From Notoacmeibacter sp. (GTDB taxonomy: Bacteria > Pseudomonadota > Alphaproteobacteria > Rhizobiales > Rhizobiaceae), in assembly GCA_019912385.1 (NCBI GenBank), contig JAIOIW010000070.1, positions 1 through 47,064 of the forward strand: a stretch of DNA of 47,064 bases, given 5' to 3'. The notes beneath the pieces were generated by a model, which did no database searches, was not told the origin of the DNA, and saw nothing but the letters and a program-made list of their open reading frames with translations. Shown here piece after piece: positions 7,983 through 16,048 of the stretch (its first letter is position 1; each line of letters begins with the position of its first letter). The translations under genes and the position numbers were made by a program.

Positions 7983-8479
7983 GACGAGACGAAACGACGT
8001 CGGTGCGCTTCACCCTCAACGGTGAGGCGGTTTCCCGTCGCGCGGATCCGCGCATGCTTCTTTCCGATTTCCTGCGCCACGAATGCGGAGCGACGGGTAC
8101 TCATGTCGGTTGCGAGCACGGCGTGTGCGGAGCCTGCACGATCCGCATCGACGGAACGATGGCGCGCGCCTGCCTGACACTGGCCGTGCAGGTGGAAGGC
8201 GCGGAGATCGAGACCGTCGAGGGACTGGCGCCGGAACCGGGCAGGCTCTCCGTGCTGCAGGACGCATTTCGTCGGCATCATGCTCTTCAATGCGGCTTCT
8301 GCACCGCCGGCATCCTGATGTCGCTCGACACCCTGTTCTCGGACGAGCCCGAGGCGGACGAGGTCCGCATCCGTGACGTGCTGGGCGGACACCTGTGCCG
8401 CTGCACGGGCTACGAACCGATCGTGCGGGCAGCCCTCGACGCGGTATCGCGACTGAGAAGCGGGAAGACCAATGTTTGA
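7970..8479 (+). CDS. hmfC: 2-furoyl-CoA dehydrogenase, [2Fe-2S] subunit
   Basis: A 169-residue CoxS-type iron-sulfur subunit. The plant-ferredoxin cluster is bound by Cys48, Cys53, Cys56 and Cys68 (GCEHGVCGACTI...C). The second, buried cluster is bound by Cys108, Cys111, Cys143 and Cys145 (CGFCTAGIL and CRCTGY). All eight ligands are present, so the electron path from molybdenum to FAD is intact. It overlaps hmfB at its start and hmfD at its end (8 nt). There is no signal peptide, consistent with a cytoplasmic enzyme. Confidence 0.85.
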   Translation: MPRLRRDETTSVRFTLNGEAVSRRADPRMLLSDFLRHECGATGTHVGCEHGVCGACTIRIDGTMARACLTLAVQVEGAEIETVEGLAPEPGRLSVLQDAFRRHHALQCGFCTAGILMSLDTLFSDEPEADEVRIRDVLGGHLCRCTGYEPIVRAALDAVSRLRSGKTNV

Positions 8480-10028
8480 CCTCGGCACATCTTTCCTGGC
8501 GGCCGCGGAGCGCGATCCGGACGCGACCGCGATCATCGACGGAGACGTGAGGCTATCTTACCGGCAATGGTACCGCCGCATATCGACCATGGCGGCACGG
8601 CTGAAGGGCTCGGGTCTCTCCCGGGGCGACCATGTCGTTACCGCGCTCCAGAACCGCTGGGAGGCGGCGACCATCCACTGGGCCTGCCAGTTCCTCGGGC
8701 TGATCGTCACCCCGGTGAACTGGCGCGCAAAGGCCGAGGAGATCGATTTCTTCCTGCGCGAAAGCGACGCGCGACTGCTCGTGGTCGAGGCCGTGTCGCG
8801 CGACGCCGGCACCGGACCAGCAGCTGATCAGGGCATCGCGCTGGTCGATCTCGACGTCGCGGCAGGGTTGGTCGAAGATGATCCCGCGGCGCCGGACGTG
8901 CTGCCCGAAGCCGACGCCGAGGACTGGTCGCTGATGCTCTATACCTCGGGCACGACCGGCAATCCGAAGGGCGTGCCGCGCCGCCATCGCACTGAGCGCG
9001 CCGGCGCCATCGCGCATGTCGCGCAAAACACCTACCGGCGCGGTGAGCGCACGCTGGGCGTCATGCCGCTCTACCACACGATGGGCGTGCGCTCGCTACT
9101 CTCTATGTCCCTGGTCGGCGGGACGTTCGTCTGCCTGCGCCGGTTCGACGTGGCAAAGGCGCTCGGCCTCATCGAGGCGGAAAGGCTGACATGCCTCTAT
9201 CTGGTGCCGACGCTCTACCATGACCTCCTGTATCATCCGCAGTTCGAGGGTACCGATATCGGTTCGGTCGAGTATCTCGGCTTCGCCGGCGCCTCGATGA
9301 CCGACGGGCTGCTGGCGGCCTTGCAAGAAGCGTTTCAGCCGAAGCTTTTCGTCAATCACTACGGTTCCTCGGAAATTTACACTTTCACCATCAATCAGGA
9401 CGCGCCGGCCAAGCCCGGCTCGGCCGGCCGTGCCGCGCTCAACCAGCGCATCCGGATAGCGCGGCTCGGGCTGGGCGATCCCGAGCAGACGGCCGCGCCC
9501 GGCGAAGAAGGCGAGATCGTCGCCAGCCTCGCGGGCGACGAAGCCTTCGAGGGCTACTGGAAGCGGCCGGACGCTGACGCCAAGGCACTGCGCGGCGGCT
9601 GGTACTTCACCGGCGACAGCGGCTACTTCGACGCCGACGGCGATCTCTTCGTCACCGGCCGTGTCGACGACATGATCATCACCGGCGGCGAAAACGTCTC
9701 ACCGGTCGAGATCGAAAGCTGTCTGTCGCTCCATCCCGACGTGCTGCAGGTGGCCGTGGCCGGCGTCCCCGATGAGCGCTGGGGCCGGATCGTGGCGGCC
9801 TTCGTCATCGCCCGCGGCAGCGTGACCGCGGAAACGCTTGACGCGCATTGCCGCAACTCGGGCCTCGCGAACTTCAAACGCCCGCGCCGCTACGTGTTTC
9901 TGGAGGAGTTGCCGAAATCGCCGGTGGGAAAGCTCCTCCGCCGCAAGCTGGTAGCCGGCGACTACGACGAGATCGAGCCCCGGTCCGATGCCCGGCAGGC
10001 CAACAATCAGGAGATCCGATCATCATGA
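8472..10028 (+). CDS. hmfD: AMP-forming acyl-CoA ligase, predicted 2-furoyl-CoA synthetase
   Basis: A 518-residue ANL-superfamily ligase that would activate a carboxylic acid to its CoA thioester with ATP. The P-loop-like motif YTSGTTGNPKG lies at about residues 157-167, GWYFTGD near 376, the hinge motif GRVDDMIITGGENVSP at about 396-411, and the acyl-adenylating lysine in KSPVGKLLRR near 487. The sequence has the feel of the aryl-acid ligases of the 4-chlorobenzoate-CoA ligase group (MPLYHTMG). Position directly behind the molybdenum dehydrogenase subunits and before a crotonase is that of hmfD, so 2-furoate is the predicted substrate; another small (hetero)aromatic acid is possible. Confidence 0.72.
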   Translation: MFDLGTSFLAAAERDPDATAIIDGDVRLSYRQWYRRISTMAARLKGSGLSRGDHVVTALQNRWEAATIHWACQFLGLIVTPVNWRAKAEEIDFFLRESDARLLVVEAVSRDAGTGPAADQGIALVDLDVAAGLVEDDPAAPDVLPEADAEDWSLMLYTSGTTGNPKGVPRRHRTERAGAIAHVAQNTYRRGERTLGVMPLYHTMGVRSLLSMSLVGGTFVCLRRFDVAKALGLIEAERLTCLYLVPTLYHDLLYHPQFEGTDIGSVEYLGFAGASMTDGLLAALQEAFQPKLFVNHYGSSEIYTFTINQDAPAKPGSAGRAALNQRIRIARLGLGDPEQTAAPGEEGEIVASLAGDEAFEGYWKRPDADAKALRGGWYFTGDSGYFDADGDLFVTGRVDDMIITGGENVSPVEIESCLSLHPDVLQVAVAGVPDERWGRIVAAFVIARGSVTAETLDAHCRNSGLANFKRPRRYVFLEELPKSPVGKLLRRKLVAGDYDEIEPRSDARQANNQEIRSS

Positions 10029-10822
10029 GCGCACAGACCGACATTTCAGGAAAAGAGTTCGACGGCTTCTCGGTCGAAATCGACGAGACCAGCAAGCGCG
10101 GCGACATCATCCTCGACCGCGGCGACTACAATACGATCGCCATGTGCCAGCGCGATCAGCTTCGCGCCGCCTTCGAGGCGCTTGATCGCGACGACCGCGT
10201 GCGGGTCATCGTGCTGAGGGCGGTCGGCAAGCATTTTTCGTCGGGCGGCTATATCCGCGGCTTCCTGGAAGCCTCGCCGGAGCACGTGTCGAAACTTGCC
10301 GACAACGTCGCTGCGCCCGCTCGCTGCGAAAAGCCGGTGATCGCAGCCAATCGCGGCTACTGTTTCGGCGTCGGCTTCGAGATCTCGCTCGCCTGCGATT
10401 TCCGCATCGCGTCGGAGACGGTGCAATACGCCCTGCCCGAACAGAAGCTCGGTCAGATCCCCGGATCGGGCGGCTCGGCGCGCCTGCAGAAGATCATCGG
10501 CATCACTCGCACCAAGGACATCGTCATGCGCTCGCGTCGCATCAGCGCGGAACAAGCACTGGCTTGGGGCATCGCAACGGAGGTGGTGCCCGACGGGGAG
10601 CTTGAGGCCGCCACCGACGCGCTGGTTGCCGAGCTGGTGACCTTTTCGCCGATCGCCCAGCGAACGGCCAAGAAGCTGCTCAACCAGACAGAGGACGCGA
10701 CGTTGTCCATCGCCATCGAGCTCGAGGGCTACTGCTACTCGCGCCTGCGCCAGTCTGATGATTTCCGCGAAGGCGTCGAAGCCTTCCACGAAAAGCGCGC
10801 ACCGGTCTTCACCGGCCGCTGA
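10025..10822 (+). CDS. hmfE: Crotonase-superfamily hydrolase, predicted 2-oxoglutaroyl-CoA hydrolase
   Basis: A 265-residue enoyl-CoA hydratase/isomerase-fold protein. The oxyanion-hole loop reads HFSSGGYIRGF and the second reads GYCFGVGFEISLACDFRIAS. Two glutamates, about 119 (GFEIS) and 139 (LPEQKLGQIPGSGG), are 20 residues apart as in rat mitochondrial hydratase, so the active site looks complete. In the furoate pathway this position encodes the enzyme that releases 2-oxoglutarate from 2-oxoglutaroyl-CoA. The ATG at 10025 overlaps the hmfD stop by 4 nt with AGGAG upstream. A plain enoyl-CoA hydratase role cannot be excluded. Confidence 0.7.
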   Translation: MSAQTDISGKEFDGFSVEIDETSKRGDIILDRGDYNTIAMCQRDQLRAAFEALDRDDRVRVIVLRAVGKHFSSGGYIRGFLEASPEHVSKLADNVAAPARCEKPVIAANRGYCFGVGFEISLACDFRIASETVQYALPEQKLGQIPGSGGSARLQKIIGITRTKDIVMRSRRISAEQALAWGIATEVVPDGELEAATDALVAELVTFSPIAQRTAKKLLNQTEDATLSIAIELEGYCYSRLRQSDDFREGVEAFHEKRAPVFTGR

Positions 10823-10880
10823 CCTGCGGCACCGGATCGTCCGGTTCCGAATATCCACGACACGTCAGGAGGAGACGACC

Positions 10881-12056
10881 ATGAAAACGAATTTGAAGGG
10901 AATTGTCGCCGCGACCGCCGTAGCACTCGCATGTTCGGGAGCGGCTTTCGCGCAGGAAAGTGTAAGGATCGGCGTGGTGACGCCGATCTCCGGCACTTAC
11001 GCCCCGATCGGCCAACAGGTTCGCTGGGGCCTCGAACTGGCGACCAAGGAAATCAACGAGGCAGGCGGTATCGCAGGACGCCAGATCCAGCTGATCTTCG
11101 AGGATTCCGAGGCCAACCCGTCCGTCGCGGTGCAGCGCGCCGAGCGCCTGTTCGAAGTCGAGGACGTCGATTTCCTCACCGGCACCGTCAATTCGGGCGC
11201 GACGCTCGCGGTAGGCCAACTCGCCGAACGAGTCGGAAAGTTGATGGCGACCACCGTCTCCTTCGCGGATTCCATCACCGCCGCCCAGTGTTCGCCGAAC
11301 GTCTTCCGCGTCAACGCACGCGCCGGCCAGCAATCGGCCGCACTGGCCGCCTGGGTCGTCGAGCAGAAGCCGAACCCCAAGGTCTTCTACCTCGGCCCTG
11401 ACTACGAGATGGGCCGTTCGACCGTCGCCGCCTTCAAGGCGAAGATGGCCGAGTTCGGAGCGGAAGATGTCGGCGAACTCTTCGCGCCGCTCGACAGCCA
11501 GGACTACACCGCTTATTTCGGCCAGATTCGCGCCGCCCAGCCCGACGTCCTCTACACCTCTGTCGCCGGCAACGACACGGTCCGGTTCCTGACACAGATG
11601 CAGGAGTTCGGCCTCCTAGGAAACATGCTGGTGGTCGGCGCCTCCGGCACCATCACCTCGCAGAACATCACGGCCATCGGCGACGCGGCAAACGGCTTCG
11701 GTACCGGCGTCGGCTATTCGACCCGCATCGACACGCCGGAGAACAAGGCGTTCGTCGAGAAGTTCCGCCAGGCCTACAATGCCGATCCGGATCTCTATGG
11801 CACCGATTCCTACGGCGTGATCCACTTCTACAATGCGGCCGTCGAAAAGGCGGGGTCGGTCGAGCCGGATGCGGTGCGCGAGGCGATGCGCGATCTCACA
11901 TGGATGACGCCGCAAGGCGAGAAACTGATGCGCCGCGGCGATCATCAGGCGCAACAGCCCATGTATGTCGTCCAGATCAATGGCGGCTCCTTCGACATCG
12001 TCGGTAAGGTGGACAGCGAGACGGCGCTCGGTGCCGATCTCTGCGAGAAATTCTGA
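10881..12056 (+). CDS. Periplasmic substrate-binding protein of a Liv-type ABC transporter
   Basis: A 391-residue type I periplasmic binding protein (Peripla_BP_6, LivK-like). A clear signal peptide ends after AAFA (about residue 23). The mature start is VRIGVVTPISGTYAPIG and the EINEAGGIAGRQIQL segment is typical of the family. The ATG follows AGGAGGAG with 6-8 nt spacing. It lies 58 bp after hmfE on the same strand and is followed by permease and ATPase genes, so it probably captures the acid that HmfD activates. Family members bind branched-chain amino acids, amides or aromatic acids; which one applies is inferred from the operon only. Confidence 0.85.
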   Translation: MKTNLKGIVAATAVALACSGAAFAQESVRIGVVTPISGTYAPIGQQVRWGLELATKEINEAGGIAGRQIQLIFEDSEANPSVAVQRAERLFEVEDVDFLTGTVNSGATLAVGQLAERVGKLMATTVSFADSITAAQCSPNVFRVNARAGQQSAALAAWVVEQKPNPKVFYLGPDYEMGRSTVAAFKAKMAEFGAEDVGELFAPLDSQDYTAYFGQIRAAQPDVLYTSVAGNDTVRFLTQMQEFGLLGNMLVVGASGTITSQNITAIGDAANGFGTGVGYSTRIDTPENKAFVEKFRQAYNADPDLYGTDSYGVIHFYNAAVEKAGSVEPDAVREAMRDLTWMTPQGEKLMRRGDHQAQQPMYVVQINGGSFDIVGKVDSETALGADLCEKF

Positions 12057-12082
12057 TCGCCGGCGCGGAAATCGTCTCGTGG

Positions 12083-12118
12083 CGATCATCCCTTCCCCGC
12101 CCGGGGAAGGGATGATCG
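12083..12118 (+). promoter_or_regulatory. Perfect 16-bp intergenic hairpin between binding-protein and permease genes
   Basis: The left arm CGATCATCCCTTCCCC (12083-12098) is the exact reverse complement of 12103-12118, with a GCCC loop. No T-run follows, so it is not a classical intrinsic terminator. In ABC operons such hairpins commonly protect the 3' end of the binding-protein message or damp read-through, giving more binding protein than membrane components. The GC-rich palindromic arms also resemble dispersed intergenic repeats of rhizobial genomes. Confidence 0.75.
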
Positions 12119-12169
12119 ACCGGCATCGAAACGGTCCAGCCTGCCAAAACATCAACGGGGAACATGCCG

Positions 12170-13066
12170 ATGGACGGCGTCCTGTCCTATATCCAGTTCA
12201 TTCTGGCGCCTCAGATGCTGACCGGCCTTGCGCTGGGCGTAGCCGTCGTGCTCGTCGCACTCGGCCTTACCATCATCTTCGGCCTGCTGGACGTCATCAA
12301 CATGGCGCATGGCGAGTTCTACGCTGTCGGCGCCTATCTCGCCGTTGCGCTGGGCCTGGCGGGCATAAATTTCTGGGTGCTGCTGCTGCTCGTCCCGCTC
12401 ATCATGGCGCCGATCGGCTACGCCTTGGAGCGCGGCCTGATCCAGAGGGTCTTCAACACCGGTGAGGACCGGCACGTTACGACGCTGCTTCTCACCTTCG
12501 GCCTCGCCATGGTCATCGAGGAACTGATCCTGATCGTCTTCGGCGTCGCGACGATGCGGCCGGCGACGCCGATCCCCGGCGCCATCCAGGTGTTCGGCAT
12601 GTTCCTGCCGAACTATCGGCTCTTCCTGATCGCCTTCGGCCTCTTGGTCGTGGCCGGCGTGGCGATCGCCGTCTACCGGACCCGTTTCGGCTCGATGGTC
12701 AGGGCCGCCGCCTTTGACCGCGACATGGCCGCCTCTCTCGGCGTGCCCGTGAGCCAGGTTTATGCGCTCACCTTCGCGCTCGGCGTCGCGCTGGCTGGAC
12801 TGGCGGGCGTTCTGCTGGCGCCGATCTATTCGGTGTTCCCGACGATGGGCCGCGACTTCGTCTTCATCGCCTTCACTGTCGTCATCGTCGGCGGCATGGG
12901 GTCGATCGTCGGCGCGGTGGTTGCAGGGTTGCTACTCACCCAGGTGCAGGCAATATCGAGCCTGTTCATTTCGCCCGTCTGGTCGCAACCGATCGTCTTC
13001 GGGATCATGGTTCTGGTCCTTGTCCTGCGCCCGCAGGGCCTGTTCGGGAGGCTCGGTCATGCTTGA
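12170..13066 (+). CDS. livH: Liv-type ABC transporter permease LivH
   Basis: A 298-residue inner-membrane permease with about eight hydrophobic segments. The N-terminal motif GLTIIFGLLDVINMAHGEFY is the hallmark of LivH-type permeases, and the loop GSMVRAAAFDRDMAASLGV holds the EAA-like ATPase contact. I prefer the ATG at 12170, 8 nt after GGGGA; an ATG at 12164 is only 2-3 nt from it. It partners with LivM to form the translocation channel. The stop overlaps the livM start by 8 nt. Confidence 0.88.
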   Translation: MDGVLSYIQFILAPQMLTGLALGVAVVLVALGLTIIFGLLDVINMAHGEFYAVGAYLAVALGLAGINFWVLLLLVPLIMAPIGYALERGLIQRVFNTGEDRHVTTLLLTFGLAMVIEELILIVFGVATMRPATPIPGAIQVFGMFLPNYRLFLIAFGLLVVAGVAIAVYRTRFGSMVRAAAFDRDMAASLGVPVSQVYALTFALGVALAGLAGVLLAPIYSVFPTMGRDFVFIAFTVVIVGGMGSIVGAVVAGLLLTQVQAISSLFISPVWSQPIVFGIMVLVLVLRPQGLFGRLGHA

Positions 13067-14048
13067 CCGGCTCAGCCTCTCCATGCGGGCCAGTCACATT
13101 CTGGTCGCGCTGCTTGTGGTTATCGCGCTGGTCTTCGCGCTCGTCGCCTGGTCGACCGGCGACCGCTTCTACCTCCGTCTCGCCACCGAGGCGCTGATCT
13201 TCGCCGGGCTTGCGCTGTCGGTCGACACCCTGCTCGGTTATACCGGCCTGCTCCCGCTCGGACAGGCGCTGTTCTTCGGCTTTGGCGCCTATGTCTCGGC
13301 GCTGGTACTGCGCGAGGCGCCGTCCTTCTGGACGGCAATCGGGGTCGTGTTCCTGTCCACCCTGGTGGTCGGGCTGACCGGCGGTGTCATCGCCAGCCGG
13401 GCACGCGGCGTCTATTTCGCACTGATCTCCTTCGGGCTGGCGCAGGTCGTGTCGAAGGTCGTCTTCAACATCCGCGAACTCGGCGCCTCCGACGGGCTGC
13501 GCGGGATCCCGGTCCTCGACATCGAGTTCGGTCTGTTCTCGATATCCACCAATGCGCCACTGGCCTTCTTCCTGTTCACACTGGCCTTCATCCTCTTGCT
13601 CTATGCTCTCGCCGCCTATCTGCTCGATACGCCCTTCGGCCGCGTCCTGATCGCGCTCAAGGCCAACGAGAAACGCGTGCCCTTCCTTGGCTATTCGGTC
13701 TTCGGCGCCCGGCTCGCGGCCTACATCCTGGCGGCCGAGATCGCCGCGCTGTCCGGCGCGCTCTATCCGATGCTGCGCGGCTTCGTCTCGCCGGAGCTGA
13801 TGTTCTTCGCCGTCTCCGGAAACGCGATCATCGGGGTCATTCTCGGCGGGGTCGGCACGCTGGCCGGCGCGCTCTACGGATCGATCCTGCTCACCCTGAT
13901 GCGTTCGATCGTCGGCACCTGGACCGAACACCATCTGATCGTCATCGGCCTCGTTTTCATAATCGTGGTCATCTTCCTGCCGCGCGGCCTGCTCGGCTTC
14001 GTGCGGCCACGACTGGAAGCCGTGCTCTCCAGGAGGCAAAAGCCATGA
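13059..14048 (+). CDS. livM: Liv-type ABC transporter permease LivM
   Basis: A 329-residue permease with about nine to ten hydrophobic segments. Signature stretches are LSVDTLLGYTGLLPLGQALF, GVYFALISFGLAQV and the ATPase-contact loop LIALKANEKRVPFLGY. The start at 13059 sits inside the end of livH, and the longer upstream open frame is a livH shadow. The stop overlaps livG (ATGA). It forms the heterodimeric channel with LivH. Confidence 0.88.
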   Translation: MLDRLSLSMRASHILVALLVVIALVFALVAWSTGDRFYLRLATEALIFAGLALSVDTLLGYTGLLPLGQALFFGFGAYVSALVLREAPSFWTAIGVVFLSTLVVGLTGGVIASRARGVYFALISFGLAQVVSKVVFNIRELGASDGLRGIPVLDIEFGLFSISTNAPLAFFLFTLAFILLLYALAAYLLDTPFGRVLIALKANEKRVPFLGYSVFGARLAAYILAAEIAALSGALYPMLRGFVSPELMFFAVSGNAIIGVILGGVGTLAGALYGSILLTLMRSIVGTWTEHHLIVIGLVFIIVVIFLPRGLLGFVRPRLEAVLSRRQKP

Positions 14049-14791
14049 AGCCGATGCTCGAAGCCCGGAATCTAGCGGTATCCTTCGGCGGAATCCACGC
14101 CGTCGACGGCGTCACCTTCGCTGCCGCGCCCAACCAGATCACCACGGTGATCGGACCCAACGGCGCCGGCAAGTCGACACTCTTCAACCTGATCTCCGGC
14201 GCGGTGCGACCGCATCGCGGGCATATCGTGCTGGACGGGAAGCGGCATGAGCACATGCGGCCCGACCGCCTGCGCGAACTTGGCATCGGGCGCTCCTTCC
14301 AGATCACCAACCTGTTCTTCGAACTGACGGTGGCCGAGAATCTGCGGCTGGCCGCGCAACTCCTCGAGCCGAGGAAGCACTGGCTGGTCCCGGTCCGACG
14401 CAGCACGCTTGCCGGACAACGCGTCGGCGAACTGCTCGAGGAGTTCCACCTCGCCGGTAAGGCCGACGAACGTGCCGGCGACCTCTCCCATGGCGAGCAA
14501 CGCCGGCTGGAGATTGCCGTGGCGCTTGCTGCGAGGCCGAAGGTGCTGATGCTCGACGAGCCGACGCAGGGGATGAGCCATTCCGACACGGCCGAGACCG
14601 CGAGGCTGATCCGAGCATTGACCGACAGCGTCACCGTTCTGCTGATCGAGCACGACATCGGCCTCGTGATGGACATATCCGACCGCATCGTCGTCATGCA
14701 CCAGGGCCGCAAGCTCGCGGACGGACCGCCAGCCGAAGTGAGGGCGGACCCGGCCGTGCAGGCCGCCTACTTTGGACACGCCAGATCATGA
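14045..14791 (+). CDS. livG: Liv-type ABC transporter ATP-binding protein LivG
   Basis: A 248-residue ABC ATPase. The Walker A reads GPNGAGKSTLFNL (about residue 38), the signature LSHGEQRRLEIAVAL (about 150), the Walker B VLMLDEPTQGMS, and the H-loop LIEHD. The signature has SHGEQ in place of SGGEQ, common in LivG proteins. It pairs with LivF on the cytoplasmic face. Start and stop both overlap neighbours by 4 nt. Confidence 0.88.
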   Translation: MKPMLEARNLAVSFGGIHAVDGVTFAAAPNQITTVIGPNGAGKSTLFNLISGAVRPHRGHIVLDGKRHEHMRPDRLRELGIGRSFQITNLFFELTVAENLRLAAQLLEPRKHWLVPVRRSTLAGQRVGELLEEFHLAGKADERAGDLSHGEQRRLEIAVALAARPKVLMLDEPTQGMSHSDTAETARLIRALTDSVTVLLIEHDIGLVMDISDRIVVMHQGRKLADGPPAEVRADPAVQAAYFGHARS

Positions 14792-15495
14792 TCGAGATCG
14801 ACACGCTCCACACACACTATGGGCTCAGCCACATCATCCAGGGGACGTCGCTCCGGGCTGGAAAGGGCGAGGTCGTCGGCATCTTCGGGCGCAACGGGGT
14901 AGGCAAGACGACGTTGCTGAAATCGGTGGCCGGCTGGGTCAAGCCATCCTCGGGCCAAATCCGCTTTGCGGGCCAGCCGATCGGCGGCCTGGCGCCCGAC
15001 GAGATCGCCCGGCGCGGGATCGGCTTCGTGCCGGAGGACCGGCGCATCTTTCCGGGGCTTACCGTCAAGGAAAACCTCGACCTCGGCCTGCTGCAGCGGC
15101 GCGGGCGTTCCGGCTCGGAACAGAGGGCCGCACTTGAAAGCATATTCGAGCGGTTCCCACGCCTAGCGGAACGCCGCCGGCAACTCGGCACCACGCTGTC
15201 CGGCGGCGAGCAGCAGATGCTGGCGATCGCGCGCGTCCTGATCGGCGAGCCGAAGGCGATTCTGATCGACGAGCCCAGCGAAGGGCTGGCGCCGATGATC
15301 GTGGCCGAGATCTTCGCCATCATTCGCGAGTTGAAGGAACAGGGCGCCGCTGTGCTCCTCGTCGAGCAGAACCTACACGAGGCCCTGTCCGTCTGTGATC
15401 GGTTTTATGCGATCGACCGGGGCACGGTGTTGATGGAGGGCGATGCAGAGGATGATGCCGACCGGAATCGACTGATCGCGGCGATCGCGGTGTGA
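14788..15495 (+). CDS. livF: Liv-type ABC transporter ATP-binding protein LivF
   Basis: A 235-residue ABC ATPase with Walker A GRNGVGKTTLLKS, signature LSGGEQQMLAIARVL, Walker B ILIDEPSEGLAP and H-loop LVEQN. This is the usual LivF set. It is the last gene of the operon that begins at hmfA. The DNA after its stop turns AT-rich and contains mobile-element debris, so the transcription unit ends here. Confidence 0.88.
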   Translation: MIEIDTLHTHYGLSHIIQGTSLRAGKGEVVGIFGRNGVGKTTLLKSVAGWVKPSSGQIRFAGQPIGGLAPDEIARRGIGFVPEDRRIFPGLTVKENLDLGLLQRRGRSGSEQRAALESIFERFPRLAERRRQLGTTLSGGEQQMLAIARVLIGEPKAILIDEPSEGLAPMIVAEIFAIIRELKEQGAAVLLVEQNLHEALSVCDRFYAIDRGTVLMEGDAEDDADRNRLIAAIAV

Positions 15496-15698
15496 AAGCG
15501 ATACGTCCAGTCTCCAACGTTATGTCCTGGATCGTGATCCGAATGGGCCGAACCGTCAGAGGAGAAGGCTAGACGTCAGGCCCACCCGCCTCGCCAGTGA
15601 TTTTATTTAAGTAATTGTTTTTATTAAATAAATAGGATTTGGTTTAGTAAAACCAACCAATAGATCCACCATCAGTGGCAGCGGCGGAGCGTTCGCCT
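15496..15698. other. AT-rich gap after the liv genes with a small hairpin
   Basis: No gene is seen. The stretch 15600-15660 is strikingly AT-rich for this genome. A hairpin TTGGTTT-AGTA-AAACCAA lies at 15639-15656 and could act as the operon terminator, although no long T-run follows. The composition change suggests a junction between the catabolic operon and unrelated DNA. Confidence 0.4.
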
Positions 15699-15890
15699 TC
15701 AGCCGCCAACTTTTTTCGAACCGAGAACGCCATACCCAGCAAATATCGCGGCGCAAGCCAGATCGAGAATGGCCCAAGTGCTGCGATCCATGTGCAAAGA
15801 CAAGACAGGAATGAATAGGACGACGATCAGCGCGAACGCCACTTGCCCATGGCCAATGCCTTTCGCGTCCCCGAATGCCGACCTACGCGT
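15699..15890 (-). pseudogene. Tail of a small membrane protein gene (remnant)
   Basis: An open stretch without a good start encodes two hydrophobic segments, VAFALIVVLFIPVLSLHM and WAILDLACAAIFAGYGVLGS, and ends in KKVGG. The upstream side runs into the IS110 transposase scrap. It reads like the 3' end of a membrane protein whose front part was lost when that element inserted or decayed. A GTG at 15842 could in principle start a 47-residue protein. No family is recognised. Confidence 0.3.
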
Positions 15891-15954
15891 CTACACCGTG
15901 GATCTGAAAGACGTGCTTGGCGATATCCAAACCGGTTGTGCCAGCCTTCTCCAT
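15883..15954 (-). mobile_element. 5' remnant of an IS110-family transposase
   Basis: From an ATG at 15954, preceded by an AGGGAG-type site, 23 codons encode a protein ending GLDIAKHVFQIHGVDA before a TAG. This is the N-terminus of IS110/IS1111-group DEDD transposases, including the first catalytic Asp of the LDIAK motif. The remaining ~300 residues are missing, and unrelated sequence follows at once, so the element was cut off about 23 codons in. It cannot transpose. Confidence 0.75.
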
Positions 15955-16048
15955 GGAACGGCTCTCCCTCATGTGACTTTCGACAGCCACACTCTGGCAC
16001 ATTGCGATGCCATGAGCGGAGGCCGTCCACCGCATCGGGTCGGAGGAT

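Noticed and set aside
4183-8479. Aerobic carbon monoxide dehydrogenase (coxMSL)
   Set aside because: The active-site loop lacks the Cys of form I enzymes, the gene order is L-M-S, and the following ligase and crotonase fit a CoA-ester pathway.
7155-8479. 4-hydroxybenzoyl-CoA reductase (hcrABC)
   Set aside because: The FAD subunit is 275 residues and has no [4Fe-4S] insertion with its cysteines, which HcrB carries.
12083-12118. Intrinsic terminator
   Set aside because: No T-run follows the stem and the permease genes downstream clearly belong to the same unit.
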